NCBI GenBank assembly: GCA_905221605.1
Contig: CAJNDS010000957.1
Coordinates: 609,501 to 673,500, forward strand
From: Symbiodinium natans
Lineage: Eukaryota > Sar > Dinophyceae > Suessiales > Symbiodiniaceae
DNA: 64,000 nucleotides
Direction of reading: 5' to 3'
In this document: positions 53,187-64,000 of the stretch, one piece after another
How the letters are laid out: each line of letters opens with the position of its first letter
How positions within the stretch are numbered: position 1 is the first letter of the stretch
Made by a program: the position numbers and the translations under genes
The notes under the pieces: generated by a model
Databases searched by the model: none
What the model was told of the DNA's origin: nothing
What the model saw: only the letters and a program-made list of their open reading frames with translations

Positions 53187-55681
53187 TGTAGCAAGATCGC
53201 CTCTGTGTTTGGGCAATGGGCTTCGGCTGCCTTGGAATAAGAAGTGAAGGTCTATGAATCTGCAGCCATCTTGTTTTCTTGCCGAGGCCTGTCAAGAAGT
53301 TTCTGAGAGGTTGGAGACGTGAAACAGAAGTTTTCGTAGCAGCTAGAATGCGTTACACAGCATGAGACGTGCCATTACCTAAAAATCGCCTGGGCGTTGC
53401 AAAAACTTACCAACCCAAACGGACTCATCTCGAAAGCAGACTCGAGTATGGACCTGTGAAGGAACAAAGCGCATGGTCGATTGCATCTGCAAGTTGCTCA
53501 AGCAATAAAGGCTGTTTCGTGCTACCACTAGAGGTAACAGAAATTAACAGAAGAACCAGGCCTGGGAAGAGTGTGGAGCTTCCGACAAAATCGTGGGGAG
53601 GACATGCAGGAAACAGAAGAGGGCCTCTGGTAAGGAATTTTGCGATGAAGAAAACATTGTGAAGGCATTTGCAAGTGCTTCTGTCGTCAAAGTGTTTTCA
53701 ACATTGGGGGTGGCGGGGTATCCCTTGTACAGTATAGACCCCAAAATACCATAGGATATGAAAAAGGGTGCTGTGCTGTTCGAGGTGGATAGCAAGAGCC
53801 TCTACATTGCGGAGATGCGGCTGCTGCATGAGCCAAGCTAAGCCAACAGTTGACATTTGGTTCGGAAGCTGTTTGAGTGGGAGCTAGTCTTGCAAGGCAG
53901 CTGACCATCCGATTGACGGAGAGCTGGTGAAGACCGCCACATCCCCATTCTGAGCCAGTTGCCGTAACAACATGTGCCAAGTCTCACCTCACATTCGTCG
54001 TTGGCAACAGGTGTGCCTCCGCGACGTGCCTGGACCTTGTCTGTACAACATGTGTACACTCGTCAGGCCTTTCGGGCGGAGAGAGTACCGGCCGAACTGC
54101 GACTTTTGTGGCCGAGGAAGGACGTGTTGGGCCCTTTGGCCAAGTGGACTTTCTATTGGGATCGCCACGATGAAGGCGCAGGAAGCCCCCCAGACGACGG
54201 CAAGTGTGGTGCAGAATGCGCATCGTGAGGCGTCTTCATCGGGAACCGGGGGAGCGGCAAGGGGGCTTGTTCCTGAGTTCCCGGTGCTGAGCCCCACGGT
54301 GTCAATGCCTGGCTGAGAGCTGGCTGAGGTTCACGTGGACCAGGTCCTGTGGAGCAACGTCCCAGCCTCCATCTCCTCGAAGATTTCCCAAAGTCGCCCT
54401 CTAACTCCAAGAGACACTGCCGTTTTGAAAGAGGAGAAAGAGAAAGAGAGAGAGAGTGTGTCTGTCCCTCCAACCTGGATACACACACCTTTTCACACCA
54501 ACTGACTCGGTTGTGCGTGCCCGTTGGGGCGACCTCCCTCGGGGGGGTCATACGCAAGGAAGGAAGGAAGGAAGAGAGAGATGGAGGAGGACAGTGAACC
54601 ACTTGGCCGACCCGGCCGGGTCTGCCGCAGAGGGGCCCTCAAGTGCCTAAAAGATGGAGGAGGAGAAGAAGAGGAAGAGGAAGAGGAAGAAGAAGAGGGG
54701 AGTCCGTCCGAGGTCGGCAAGAACTGGCGTGGCTATAAACTGGTGGCCGCCTGGCCCAAGGGCGCCGCCTCGGTCTTGGACACAAGAAAGCACTCAATTG
54801 ACACGATTGACTCAGCTGACTCAATCTCTCCCCGCCTCAGCTTGAGACACCTTGAGACTGGGGGGCAGTTCAGCTCAGGGAGGTGCGGAGCCCTGAGGTC
54901 AGTAACCGGATCTGCACAGACTTCGACGATCAGCTGTTCAGCCTGCAGCCTCAACTTGCGTCATCCTTTTTTCTTTTTTTGGTGGCATCCTTCGGCTCCT
55001 CCTGGCATCTCCGATTGAAAACCCTCTATTGTTTCATAGATCCATCAAAGTGGGCAGCGAGCGGGAACCGAGGCCCGCCACTGTCTGAAGTGAAGATGCA
55101 AGCCCTGCGCCAGGTGGAGCTTGGGGGGAAGTGTTGAGGGGCTGCTTGCGAAAGCAAAAAGCGGTTTTTGCAAAACGGTACAAGTCAGGGTTCAGGGCGA
55201 CAAGGTTGCCCAAGCACATCTTCTAGGGCGTCTTTTGCATCTTTCTGGTGGTTGCGGCGACTGGCATCTGGAGACTGTGTCAGCCTGGCTGTGACACAGC
55301 TGTGAGCAAATACGACACGCCTTGGAACGAGAGAGCGCTGCTCTCTCTGCTGCGTGATGTTTGCCCCGTGGCCTCTCGACATGCTGTCGACGGGACATTC
55401 GCTCGTATGGAGGAGTTGAGAGAAAGCGCGGAGAGTTCACGACTCGGCAAGGACATGTTTGCCCCGTTGCTTGTCGATCGACAACAATCGCAGCATGACG
55501 GGGCCGAACTCCACGTCACTGGTAGCTACTGTGCTTGCATCATGAACAGATTAACAGACCTGCTCGAATTTAAGAAGGCTTTAGCATGTAGGCACAGTTG
55601 CCTCCCCACGCTTGTTCAAGGAAAAGGAGGGCCTGAAAGGAAAGGGCAGGATTTGCTCACGTTTGCACTTCTGGGCGGCAG
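53187..55681. other. no supported gene; possible small exons
   Basis: Candidate islands: 53758-53841 (MKKGAVLFEVDSKSLYIAEM, stop TAA), and 54050-54228 (RVPAELRLLWPRKDVLGPLA, then KWTFYWDRHDEG), which may be exons of one gene. A purine-rich GGAGGAAGAAGA microsatellite lies at 54655-54697. A frame at 55385-55535 (MEELRESAESSRLGKDMF, DGAELHVTG) may be an upstream exon of the cupin-like gene. Confidence 0.35.
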
Positions 55682-55948
55682 GCTGCCAAGCTCGTCCTCC
55701 TTCGGCCGGGGGACGTCTACTTCTTCAGTGGTGGGACGGCGCACACTGCCCGGAGCCGATTGTTGAGACCTGACAATCAGGAGACTATAGTGTCTTAGAG
55801 TCATCAGGCTCTACCCCCAGGGCAAATCCTTAAGTATTCCGCCGAAGTTCAGAGACCTCTTGAGGCCCTCTGTGTCTCGGACGGAATGGGTCTCAGCAGT
55901 TACGAGTCAATCGTGAGCTTGCATCCTGCCAGGCCCCCAGACTATTGA
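55682..55948 (+). CDS. cupin/JmjC-like gene, last two exons
   Basis: Exon 55682-55747 reads AAKLVLLRPGDVYFFSGGTA then HT. A GC donor (GCCCGG) follows, and the acceptor GAG at 55862-55864 precedes exon 55865-55948 (ALCVSDGMGLSSYESIVSLH, then PARPPDY, stop TGA). Joined in phase 0 this gives RPGDVYFFSGGTAHT-ALCVSDGMGLSSYESIVSLHP, which looks like the second half of a double-stranded beta-helix (GD..FF..G..H.A), as in cupin or JmjC oxygenases. The first metal-binding motif would be in an upstream exon I could not place. The intron is 117 bp with a GCC repeated at both ends. Activity cannot be claimed. Confidence 0.4.
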
Positions 55949-58788
55949 GTTGCCCGAGAAAGCGAGAAGCACGTATCCCCAAGTCATAAGATGTCCTATC
56001 AGTGCCAAAAAAGCACAGATGCTTTGTGAGCGAAGACAATGGCCAGATCAGATGAAGTGAGCCATCTCATTCGCACCCCACTAGCTTCCGGAGTGTCTTG
56101 ATGGACATGGTTGTTCTCTGGAATCTTTCTTCTATCTTTATACTTATCGTTTCCGAAGTCTATTCCCTGTTCTGGCGCGCCAGCTCCACAGCGGCCTCTG
56201 CATGCAGACCTGTGACCGCAGCAGCCCATGCTGGCGGCTAACTCGGTTGCCTGTGGCCTCTCTTGAAGGATTGTTGCAGAACGAGAACGCAGTATGATGC
56301 AGTATGAGAGTGCAGTGCGTAGGCTGGAAGGGGCTATGCCCGTCGACGAGTTCGAGGAGATCCTCGAAGAGGCTCCGCAGAAAGACCAAAAGTCCCTGAA
56401 CAGTTCAAGGCCCCTTTCGAAGCTTTTGCACGGTGCCCGTGTGTGTGTGAGTTACGTGCGGGTCTCCTGCCAATAAGGTGGCGGAGCAGTTGGAAGGCGC
56501 CGCGTCGCAGGTGATGCAGGCCATTGCATTCCACTGCATTCCACTTCACTCCACTTCGCATCCTTTACTTTCGTGCAGCTGATGTTCGCGGGCAGATCTG
56601 TGGCTGTGTCTCGACCATCCCGGCTGCACCTCGCCGCGACGGGCTGCAACTCCGAGACAGCAATAAAAAGCACGTCGGAGCACGTCAAGACACACCAACA
56701 CACACCAGTCACCAATCTTCTTTTGTCACAACCAAACACATTGCCTCAGAGTTTTTGTGTCGGAATGTACTTGCATCACTTCACTTGCAACACATCGGAA
56801 GAATCCCATCGTTCGACTGCGTGTCGCAAGCTGGAACCCGAATGGAAGGAGACCGGACGACCGGACTCGAAGCAAACTGTGCTCGACGCCTGAGGTTTTT
56901 CGCACCTGCATGCATTAGTCACATTGGCCTGTTTCCATCCTAGGCTTCCACCATTTCCGAACCGGCCAAATGCGCCAGAATCCGGCACGGCAATAAATCG
57001 GAATGTTATCTCCGTCGCATTTTCGCCATATCCTTAGTCCTTTTCGCTGACATTACTGACATTACTGTGAACAAAAGATACAAGACGCTTCAGCAGGCCG
57101 TTCTTATTGCCTGAGTGCTTCAATAGCTTCTGTGCAGGGTGGCCCAAGCGACGTCGTGACGGACGCCTGGATCCCAACTGCTGAGCGCGAAGTTGTTGGG
57201 CTTGTTGCGGGGCCTGTGCAAAGCCTTGCCCTCGTCCTTGGAGCAGGCAAAGCTTTTGGCGCCGAAGCCTCCGTTCCTTGCCTGTTTGTTGGTTTTCCTA
57301 CTTTACCCCATCTTTGTGCTGAATTTTGAAAATAGTTGTGAAGTTCAATGAAAGTCGAGTCTATCCTTATGTCAGCCAGAAAAAGGATGGAAACAAAGCC
57401 TTGGCGCCAGGCAGCTCTGGCGGAGTCTGCGGCAGGAGCTGCTCACAGATCAGGTTGGGGCCCACTTGACCCTCGGCGAGTCACGTGTCCCATCAGCCAA
57501 GCACAAAAGCAGTGAGGCAGCAATGCGATTGCTGCAAGAGCACTGGGTGGCCACGGTCGGGCAGTGCTTGACCAGGAGCTGCAAACTCTCAAGCCTTGAG
57601 CCTTGAGATACACGACGATGTAACACATGAAGCAATTGGTTCATCTTGCTTTCGGCTGGCCGCTCCGGCAGGAGCCGATTCCTTCGACAGCAGTGCTCTG
57701 CCACAGTGCGCCGCGCACAGCGGCGCCTCCTACAGGGGCGAGGTCGGGGCTGGACGCGGCACGACAGGAGTGTGCCACAGAAAAACCATTAATGCCACAC
57801 ACCGCACCTGAGCACATGCCCCGTCTCAGTCCCACGACTCAGACTGCGGCAGGCTTCGCTCCGTCTCCTGAACGGGAGGAGCTTGGATCTCAGCTCAGGG
57901 TTGTACTTCAAAAAGGAGCAAAGAGCCCTCAGCCTTTGAGAGCCTTTGAGAGCTGAAAGAGCGCCCAAAGCCTGAACATCCCTCGCCAGTTTGCGGAGCT
58001 CCCCGAGTCCCCAACGAGCGCCTCCCGACCGTGCTGCCGGGGCCCCGGAAGTGATCTCTGAAAGTAACTGAAAGTAACTGAAAGTACAACAAAAGAGGAA
58101 AATAGGTGGGTTTTCCAGGAGAACCGTTCAGGAACAGGTTCAGGAAGGGTTCTCAGAGGTCCCACCGTTGGGGGACTTGAGCTCTCACCTAGGTGCGAGA
58201 GAAGCGCTCCCGCAGTCCGCTGCGCAAAGGCACGGTGTCCAACTGAGAGGCGCCGAGGGAGGGACTCGGAGGAGAGGTTTGTATCTGAGTAAACCTGAGA
58301 ATACCTGAGTATACCTGAGTGCTCCTTTTGCTACAGGGGGGCATCAGTAGGGCCCTTTCGTGATCAGCGGCCGCCTGCCGCCAGGGAAGCGCGCAACGTG
58401 ATGGCCGTGACTTTGCTAACAGACTGGCGTCACTCTGCAACGAAGTAGCGCCGTGGCGTTTGTGCACTTCTTGCGTTCCTTGCATTTAGCGAGCTCAGTC
58501 TTGCGAGCGCCCTCTTCTCGTGCAAAGCACGGGTCGATGCGCCCAATCCGCCCAATCCGCGAAGTCAGCGCAACGGCAGCGCACTGCGGCGCAATGGGTC
58601 GCGTGACGGCATCTGGGGAGCAGGGAACCCTTTGGTTGATGTTGACCACGTCTGAGAGTGGCTTCAAAAACAACAGCAGCAGTAGCTTTGCTTTGCACGT
58701 TCATGCTCTTTGTGTTTCCCTTGCCCCTTCCTTTCTTGATACCGTGCGCTTTTTTTCTGGAATTACGTAGCCCGTCGGAAATCATGTC
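55949..58788. other. no supported gene; scattered exon-like islands
   Basis: Islands on the + strand: 56294-56400 (RRLEGAMPVDEFEEILEEAP), 56478-56525 (VAEQLEGAASQVMQAI after AATAAG), 57138-57260 (SDVVTDAWIPTAEREVVGLV), and 57455-57600 (TLGESRVPSAKHKSSEAAMR). These may be exons of one gene, but phases were not resolved. Short repeats: GCATTCCACT (56525-56545), AAGTAACTGA (58063-58085), ATACCTGAG (58296-58320). Confidence 0.3.
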
Positions 58789-58977
58789 GTCAAGATTTTT
58801 GTTATCAAGGAAGGCTTGCGGCGCTGTCGATTTTTGGATGTCTTGCCGAAGCTGGATTTATCAAGCTCCCGGGCGAAGTTGCAGAAGTGCCGTGCCCACT
58901 GCCATGTCAGCCCCTGGCGTTTGGCATTAGAGGAGATGTGTTGCCAGCGTGTTGTTGATGTGAAGGCGAAAAGCTGA
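58789..58977 (+). CDS. hypothetical fragment, Cys/His/Arg-rich
   Basis: A 62-codon open frame without an ATG, ending in TGA. It reads VKIFVIKEGLRRCRFLDVL, then KLQKCRAHCHVSPWRLALEE. The C..H.H spacing and PWR-ALEE ending look protein-like, and similar strings may occur in dinoflagellate repeat proteins or retroelements, but I cannot name the family. Confidence 0.25.
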   Translation, partial: VKIFVIKEGLRRCRFLDVLPKLDLSSSRAKLQKCRAHCHVSPWRLALEEMCCQRVVDVKAKS

Positions 58978-61433
58978 GCAGAGATCCGCTGATCACAGGG
59001 TAGTTCTCGTGGCTGAGGTGCCTTAGAGGTCCTTCGGTGTCTAGGGTGCCTTGCGAGCAGTTCTCTGCTAAACCTACGCAAGTAGAGGTTTCGTTATACC
59101 CCTTGGTGTCGAAGAGCCTTTTTCCTGGAAGCTGTTTCCGACGGAGTCGACTTTCGATTCCCAGTAATTCATTCAGGGGCCCACCTAGAATTTGGAACCA
59201 TGGCGAACCTAAGTACGTCATCGAATTCCTGTAGAGCCACAGAGCAGCGGAACCATAAGCCTCCAACAGCACAGACGACTGATTCCTCTGATCTCTGCCG
59301 GAAGGGTTGCGGCGCCTGATCAAAGACTGCGTGAGTGGATCAAAAAGCATTTGCGAGGCTCTTGCTTTGGGGCCAAGACTTCCAGGTGCCTTCCGGTCTC
59401 CTCGTCTGAGGAGCAGGGCGGGTTCTCCAGTGGAGCCTTTGTTGCCGAAGAGCGAGAACAGGGTCCAACCCTAGGCCGTCAAACATCCCCCCCCCCCCCC
59501 CCTCCCCAACAAAAAAAAACCAAACATAAACAAAAAAAACAAACAAGAAAGGGCCCCTAAGTACCAGTTGTTCGCTGCGTCCCCTCGCCCATCCTCGCCC
59601 CATCGTCCAGGTCCCGGCCCCGCTTAGCGCCGCCCAAGGTCCCACAGCGGGTGGAGGCCGGGGGAAGTTTGATATGCAGAAGTGCAGGGAAAACCGGGAG
59701 AATGCTGCGGGGAAGCTGCGATAGCCAAATGCCAGGGTCCTGCCGGGGCTTTGGTTATAGGCGCTGGGCAGTTTCGCCTTAGAAATGCTGGCTAGATCTG
59801 TCATATGGTTTCAGTTGGGTATCCAGGGAAGCCGCGCTTTGCTTGGGGAGAACTCACGGTCACTCCGGGTGGGTGGGGTGGAGGTGAGCAGGAACACACA
59901 TTTTTAGTTGCGGAGCAGAGGACGGTGGGCCATTTGTTGGGTTCGCTGTGCTGGCTAAGACCAATCTGGCTGAATGGGCTCAGGGGTTGATTTGGTGCAG
60001 TTTTTCACAGTTTTGAGTGACCTGCGCGCAGACGAAGCCTCCGACTTGCCAGCTCCCCAGAACGGTGTGCGCGAGCCGAAGCTCTAGTACGCATCCATAC
60101 ACCATCAGAAGCCTCGATGTGCCATGTTGTGCCCAGCTCCGAACGATTTGGGATGCCCGATGGGATACCCTTACGTCTCGAGAAGCGTTAGCTCTGTAAT
60201 TCTGAGGGCACTACCTGGACACGAAGGGTCAGCTGCAGGCAGGATAGCAAAACATGCAGAACATGCGGACGATGTGGAACATGCAGAAGGAATGTGCTTG
60301 AGTTTTGAACGCCACGGCGAGGTTTGAACTTCTACGGCCCGGGTTTTTTTCGACGATTAAACTACCTTGCATATACCCAACCCGAAAGCTGGTGACGGCT
60401 GTTCAGGATGAGCCGCACCTCTGTAAGTTCTTCATACCCCCATGCTCCATAGAAGGCAACCCACCTAGTACTGCGTTACTGCGTTGCCTCGGCTCTGGAT
60501 GGCTGCAGATGGGCAGAACTTGGCAACTGCGGGCCCAAAGCGCCTGAAAATTGTGCCGCCCCTGTTGAAGCTCCACAATATCTGGCACGGTCAATCAACT
60601 CGGCGGCATGCGGCGAAGTTATGCCAAACCATGCACCACTTGTGTGGCTGCGTTTCTACATTTGCCTGCACGGCAGTTTGCTTTGGAATGGTCGGTCTGG
60701 GGTACCATCGGGCCGCATAGCAGGTGCCTGAAATCATGAAATGTCCATCGGAACCGAAAAGCATCGCTCGTTGCTGCAGTGAAGCAGGCTGGCTTGAAAT
60801 GATGTGAATGATTTCCATTGCGGTGCTAGCAAGTCGCCGGGGCAGAGGCGGGGTGAGTGAAAAAGAGAAGCTGTGATGCATTCAGGGTCCCTTTTCGTCA
60901 CAGCAGATGGCGCTCTGGCAACTGGGTGGCAAGTGGTGGTTAAGCAATGTGAGTCGCATCGTAACACAACCTGTCTGCGGTGGAAGCTGGGTGACATTTG
61001 CAAAGTCGCAGAGTCTTGGTCTAGCACTGGAGGTTCAGCAGGCTGAGAATTAAGGCACGACCACGACATGTTGCCAAAGACCCTTCGACTTCGTCGCGGT
61101 ACCGATACCGAGTTCTTCACGATTCCTGAGCTTGGGGCTCAGGTGTGTGAGGATGTGTGAGGCGTTATTTGGCGGTTGTGATGGCCATGGAGCCATGGCA
61201 GCCATGAGGTTCTTCCCTGCTCCTTTGACGCCGTTCAAGTCGCTGCCAGTGGTGCCAGCTGCGAAGGACATGTCTGTATGCTGAGTATGCTGCCTCCCAT
61301 GGGTGGATCGCACTCCATGGAAGCGCAAGAGACTGCATGGGAGTCTGGCCACGGAAGCATGCAGAAGGGGTAGTGGAAGTCGCGTGGAAGCCACTTTTTC
61401 TCGATGTACTCCACGCCTACTGCAGCTGGACTA
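58978..61433. other. no supported gene
   Basis: Contains adjacent C- and A-runs at 59489-59560 (CCCCC.. then AAAAACCAAACAAAAAA), and an AACATGCAGAACATGCGGA repeat at 60250-60285. An island near 61068-61160 (LPKTLRLRRGTDTEFFTIPE) lies 280 bp before the satellite. Nothing else is supported. Confidence 0.35.
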
Positions 61434-64000
61434 CTGGACCAGAAAAGTACCCAGCTGATGCTCATGATGCTCGCCTCCCGCCTCGTCACATCTGCGCAAT
61501 CACTCGGTCGAAGGGTTTTGCAAACGTCTGGAGCTCAAGGGGCCACTGTACCAGAAAAGTACCCAGCTGATGCTCATGATGCTCGCCTCCCGCCTCGTCA
61601 CGTCTGCGCAATCACTCGGTCGAAGGGTTTTGCAAACGTCTGGAGCTCAAGGGGCCACTGGACAAGAAAAATACCCAGCTGATGCTCATGATGCTCGCCT
61701 CCCGCCTCGTCACATCTGCGCAATCACTTGGTCGAAGGGTTTTGAAAACGTCTGGAGCTCAAGGGGCCACTGTGCCAGAAAAGTACCCAGCTGATGCTCA
61801 TGATGCTCGCCTCCCGCCTCGTCACATCTGCGCAATCACTCGGTCGAAGGGTTTTGCAAACGTCTGGAGCTCAAGGGGCCACTGTACCAGAAAATTACCC
61901 AGCTGATGCTCATGATGCTCGCCTCCCGCCTCGTCACATCTGCGCAATCACTCGGTCGAAGGGTTTTGCAAACGTCTGGAGCTCAAGGGGCCACTGTGCC
62001 AGAAAAGTACCCAGCTGATGCTCATGATGCTCGCCTCCCGCCTCGTCACATCTGCGCAATCACTCGGTCGAAGGGTTTTGCAAACGTCTGGAGCTCAAGG
62101 GCCCACTGTACCAGAAAAATACCCAGCTGATGCTCATGATGCTCGCCTCCCGCCTCGTCACATCTGCGCAATCACTCGGTCGAAGGGTTTTGCAAACGTC
62201 TGGAGCTCAAGGGGCCACTGTACCAGAAAAGTACCCAGCTGATGCTCATGATGCTCGCCTCCCGCCTCGTCACATCTGCGCAATCACTCGGTCGAAGGGT
62301 TTTGCAAACGTCTGGAGCTCAAAGGGGCCACTGTACCAGAAAAGTACCCAGCTGATGCTCATGATGCTCGCCTCCCGCCTCGTCACATCTGCGCAATCAC
62401 TCGGTCGAAGGGTTTTGCAAACGTCTGGAGCTCAAGGGGCCACTGTACCAGAAAAGTACCCAGCTGATGCTCATGATGCTCGCCTCCCGCCTCGTCACAT
62501 CTGCGCAATCACTCGGTCGAAGGGTTTTGCAAACGTCTGGAGCTCAAGGGGCCACTGTACCAGAAAAGTACCCAGCTGATGCTCATGATGCTCGCCTCCC
62601 GCCTCGTCACATCTGCGCAATCACTCGGTTGAAGGGTTTTGCAAACGTCTGGAGCTCAAGGGGCCACTGTACCAGAAAAGTACCCAGCTGATGCTCATGA
62701 TGCTCGCCTCCCGCCTCGTCACATCTGCGCAATCACTCGGTCGAAGGGTTTTGCAAACGTCTGGAGCTCAAGGGGCCACTGTACCAGAAAAGTACCCAGC
62801 TGATGCTCATGATGCTCGCCTCCCGCCACATCTGCGCAATCACTCGGTCGAAGGGTTTTGCAACCGTCTGGAGCTCAAGGGGCCACTGTACCAGAAAAGT
62901 ACCCAGCTGATGCTCATGATGCTCGCCTCCCGCCTCGTCACATCTGCGCAATCACTCGGTCGAAGGGTTTTGCAAACGTCTGGAGCTCAAGGGGCCACTG
63001 TACCAGAAAAGTACCCAGCTGATGCTCATGATGCTCGCCTCCCGCCTCGTCACATCTGCGCAATCACTCGGTCGAAGGGTTTTGCAAACGTCTGGAGCTC
63101 AAGGGGCCACTGTACCAGAAAAGTACCCAGCTGATGCTCATGATGCTCGCCTCCCGCCTCGTCACATCTGCGCAATCACTCGGTCGAAGGGTTTTGCAAA
63201 CGTCTGGAGCTCAAGGGGCCACTGTACCAGAAAAGTACCCAGCTGATGCTCATGATGCTCGCCTCCCGCCTCGTCACATCTGCGCAATCACTCGGTCGAA
63301 GGGTTTTGCAAACGTCTGGAGCTCAAGGGGCCACTGTACCAGAAAAGTACCCAGCTGATGCTCATGATGCTCGCCTCCCGCCTCGTCACATCTGCGCAAT
63401 CACTCGGTCGAAGGGTTTTGCAAACGTCTGGAGCTCAAGGGGCCACTGTACCAGAAAAGTACCCAGCTGATGCTCATGATGCTCGCCTCCCGCCTCGTCA
63501 CATCTGCGCAATCACTCGGTCGAAGGGTTTTGCAAACGTCTGGAGCTCAAGGGGCCACTGTACCAGAAAATTACCCAGCTGATGCTCATGATGCTCGCCT
63601 CCCGCCTCGTCACATCTGCGCAATCACTCGGTCGAAGGGTTTTGCAAACGTCTGGAGCTCAAGGGGCCACTGTACCAGAAAAGTACCCAGCTGATGCTCA
63701 TGATGCTCGCCTCCCGCCTCGTCACATCTGCGCAATCACTCGGTCGAAGGGTTTTGCAAACGTCTGGAGCTCAAGGGGCCACTGTACCAGAAAAGTACCC
63801 AGCTGATGCTCATGATGCTCGCCTCCCGCCTCGTCACATCTGCGCAATCACTCGGTCGAAGGGTTTTGCAAACGTCTGGAGCTCAAGGGGCCACTGTACC
63901 AGAAAAGTACCCAGCTGATGCTCATGATGCTCGCCTCCCGCCTCGTCACATCTGCGCAATCACTCGGTCGAAGGGTTTTGCAAACGTCTGGAGCTCAAAG
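61434..64000 (+). repeat. 112-bp satellite, 22 complete units plus a partial, continuing past the window
   Basis: Unit anchored on ATGCTCATGATGCTCGCC at 61458, 61570, 61682 and so on, to 63918. Unit length is 112 bp except one of 113 (extra A near 62322) and one of 107 (5 bases lost near 62826). Substitutions concentrate in the first five units (GACCAG, GACAAG, CACTTGG, TTGAAAACG, AAATTACC); units from about 63000 on are nearly identical. Since 112 is not a multiple of 3, the frame shifts each unit, giving overlapping 74-codon frames that are by-products, not genes. Confidence 0.97.

Noticed and set aside
61458-64000. Overlapping 74-codon frames in every satellite unit
   Set aside because: By-product of a 112-bp unit shifting frame each repeat.
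61434-64000. CRISPR array
   Set aside because: Units are 112 bp of continuous repeat with no unique spacers, in a eukaryotic context.
1-64000. tRNA, rRNA, snRNA or spliced-leader RNA genes; bacterial-type operons, ribosome binding sites and terminators
   Set aside because: I saw no convincing A/B-box pair or rRNA/snRNA core, and prokaryotic signals do not apply to this genome type.

Overview
This window looks like nuclear DNA of a dinoflagellate. Four things seen in the sequence point that way. (1) A near-exact relic of the dinoflagellate spliced leader, with a second degraded relic just after it (12869-12918). (2) Eight near-identical tandem copies of one housekeeping gene on one strand. 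(3) Introns of 65-200 bp that mix GT-AG with GC-AG boundaries. (4) Scattered TTTAGGG-like (telomere-type) patches and many satellites. I cannot name the species. Every gene I can support with a recognisable domain lies on the + strand, as in dinoflagellate unidirectional clusters.

Layout. 1-4.6 kb: a large CT-rich microsatellite, one probable terminal exon and otherwise empty DNA. 4.6-7.8 kb: an uninterrupted SET-domain (SETD3/Rubisco LSMT-type) methyltransferase gene, then a two-exon methyltransferase-like gene. 9.5-15.4 kb: exon pieces of unknown genes, a CCCH zinc-finger protein with a collagen-like PGN tract, the spliced-leader relics, and a decayed retroelement with a YVDD reverse-transcriptase box. 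16.7-19 kb: a dispersed ~0.8-1 kb repeat carrying a GGACAG minisatellite. 20.8-23.5 kb: a coiled-coil gene made of very short exons. 27.2-27.8 kb: one unrecognised exon of 199 codons.

The centre (28.95-49.7 kb) is an array of eight S-adenosylmethionine synthetase genes. Each has six exons and encodes 464 residues. Six copies repeat every ~2.25 kb. The seventh carries a ~1.5 kb insertion in intron 3, and a second ~1.6 kb insertion, carrying a split GYF-domain fragment, separates copies 7 and 8. Sequence markers along the copies disagree with one another, which suggests gene conversion or unequal exchange. All eight copies keep an AG dinucleotide two bases before the ATG, the likely acceptor for spliced-leader trans-splicing.

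49.7-61.4 kb holds fragments of unrecognised genes, including a cupin-like exon pair, among microsatellites. From 61.43 kb to the window end there is a 112-bp satellite: 22 complete units plus a partial one, continuing past the edge.

SAM synthetase makes the methyl donor that the SET enzyme would use. I see no evidence that their proximity is more than coincidence. Exon boundaries below come from reading-frame continuity and family conservation, not from transcripts.
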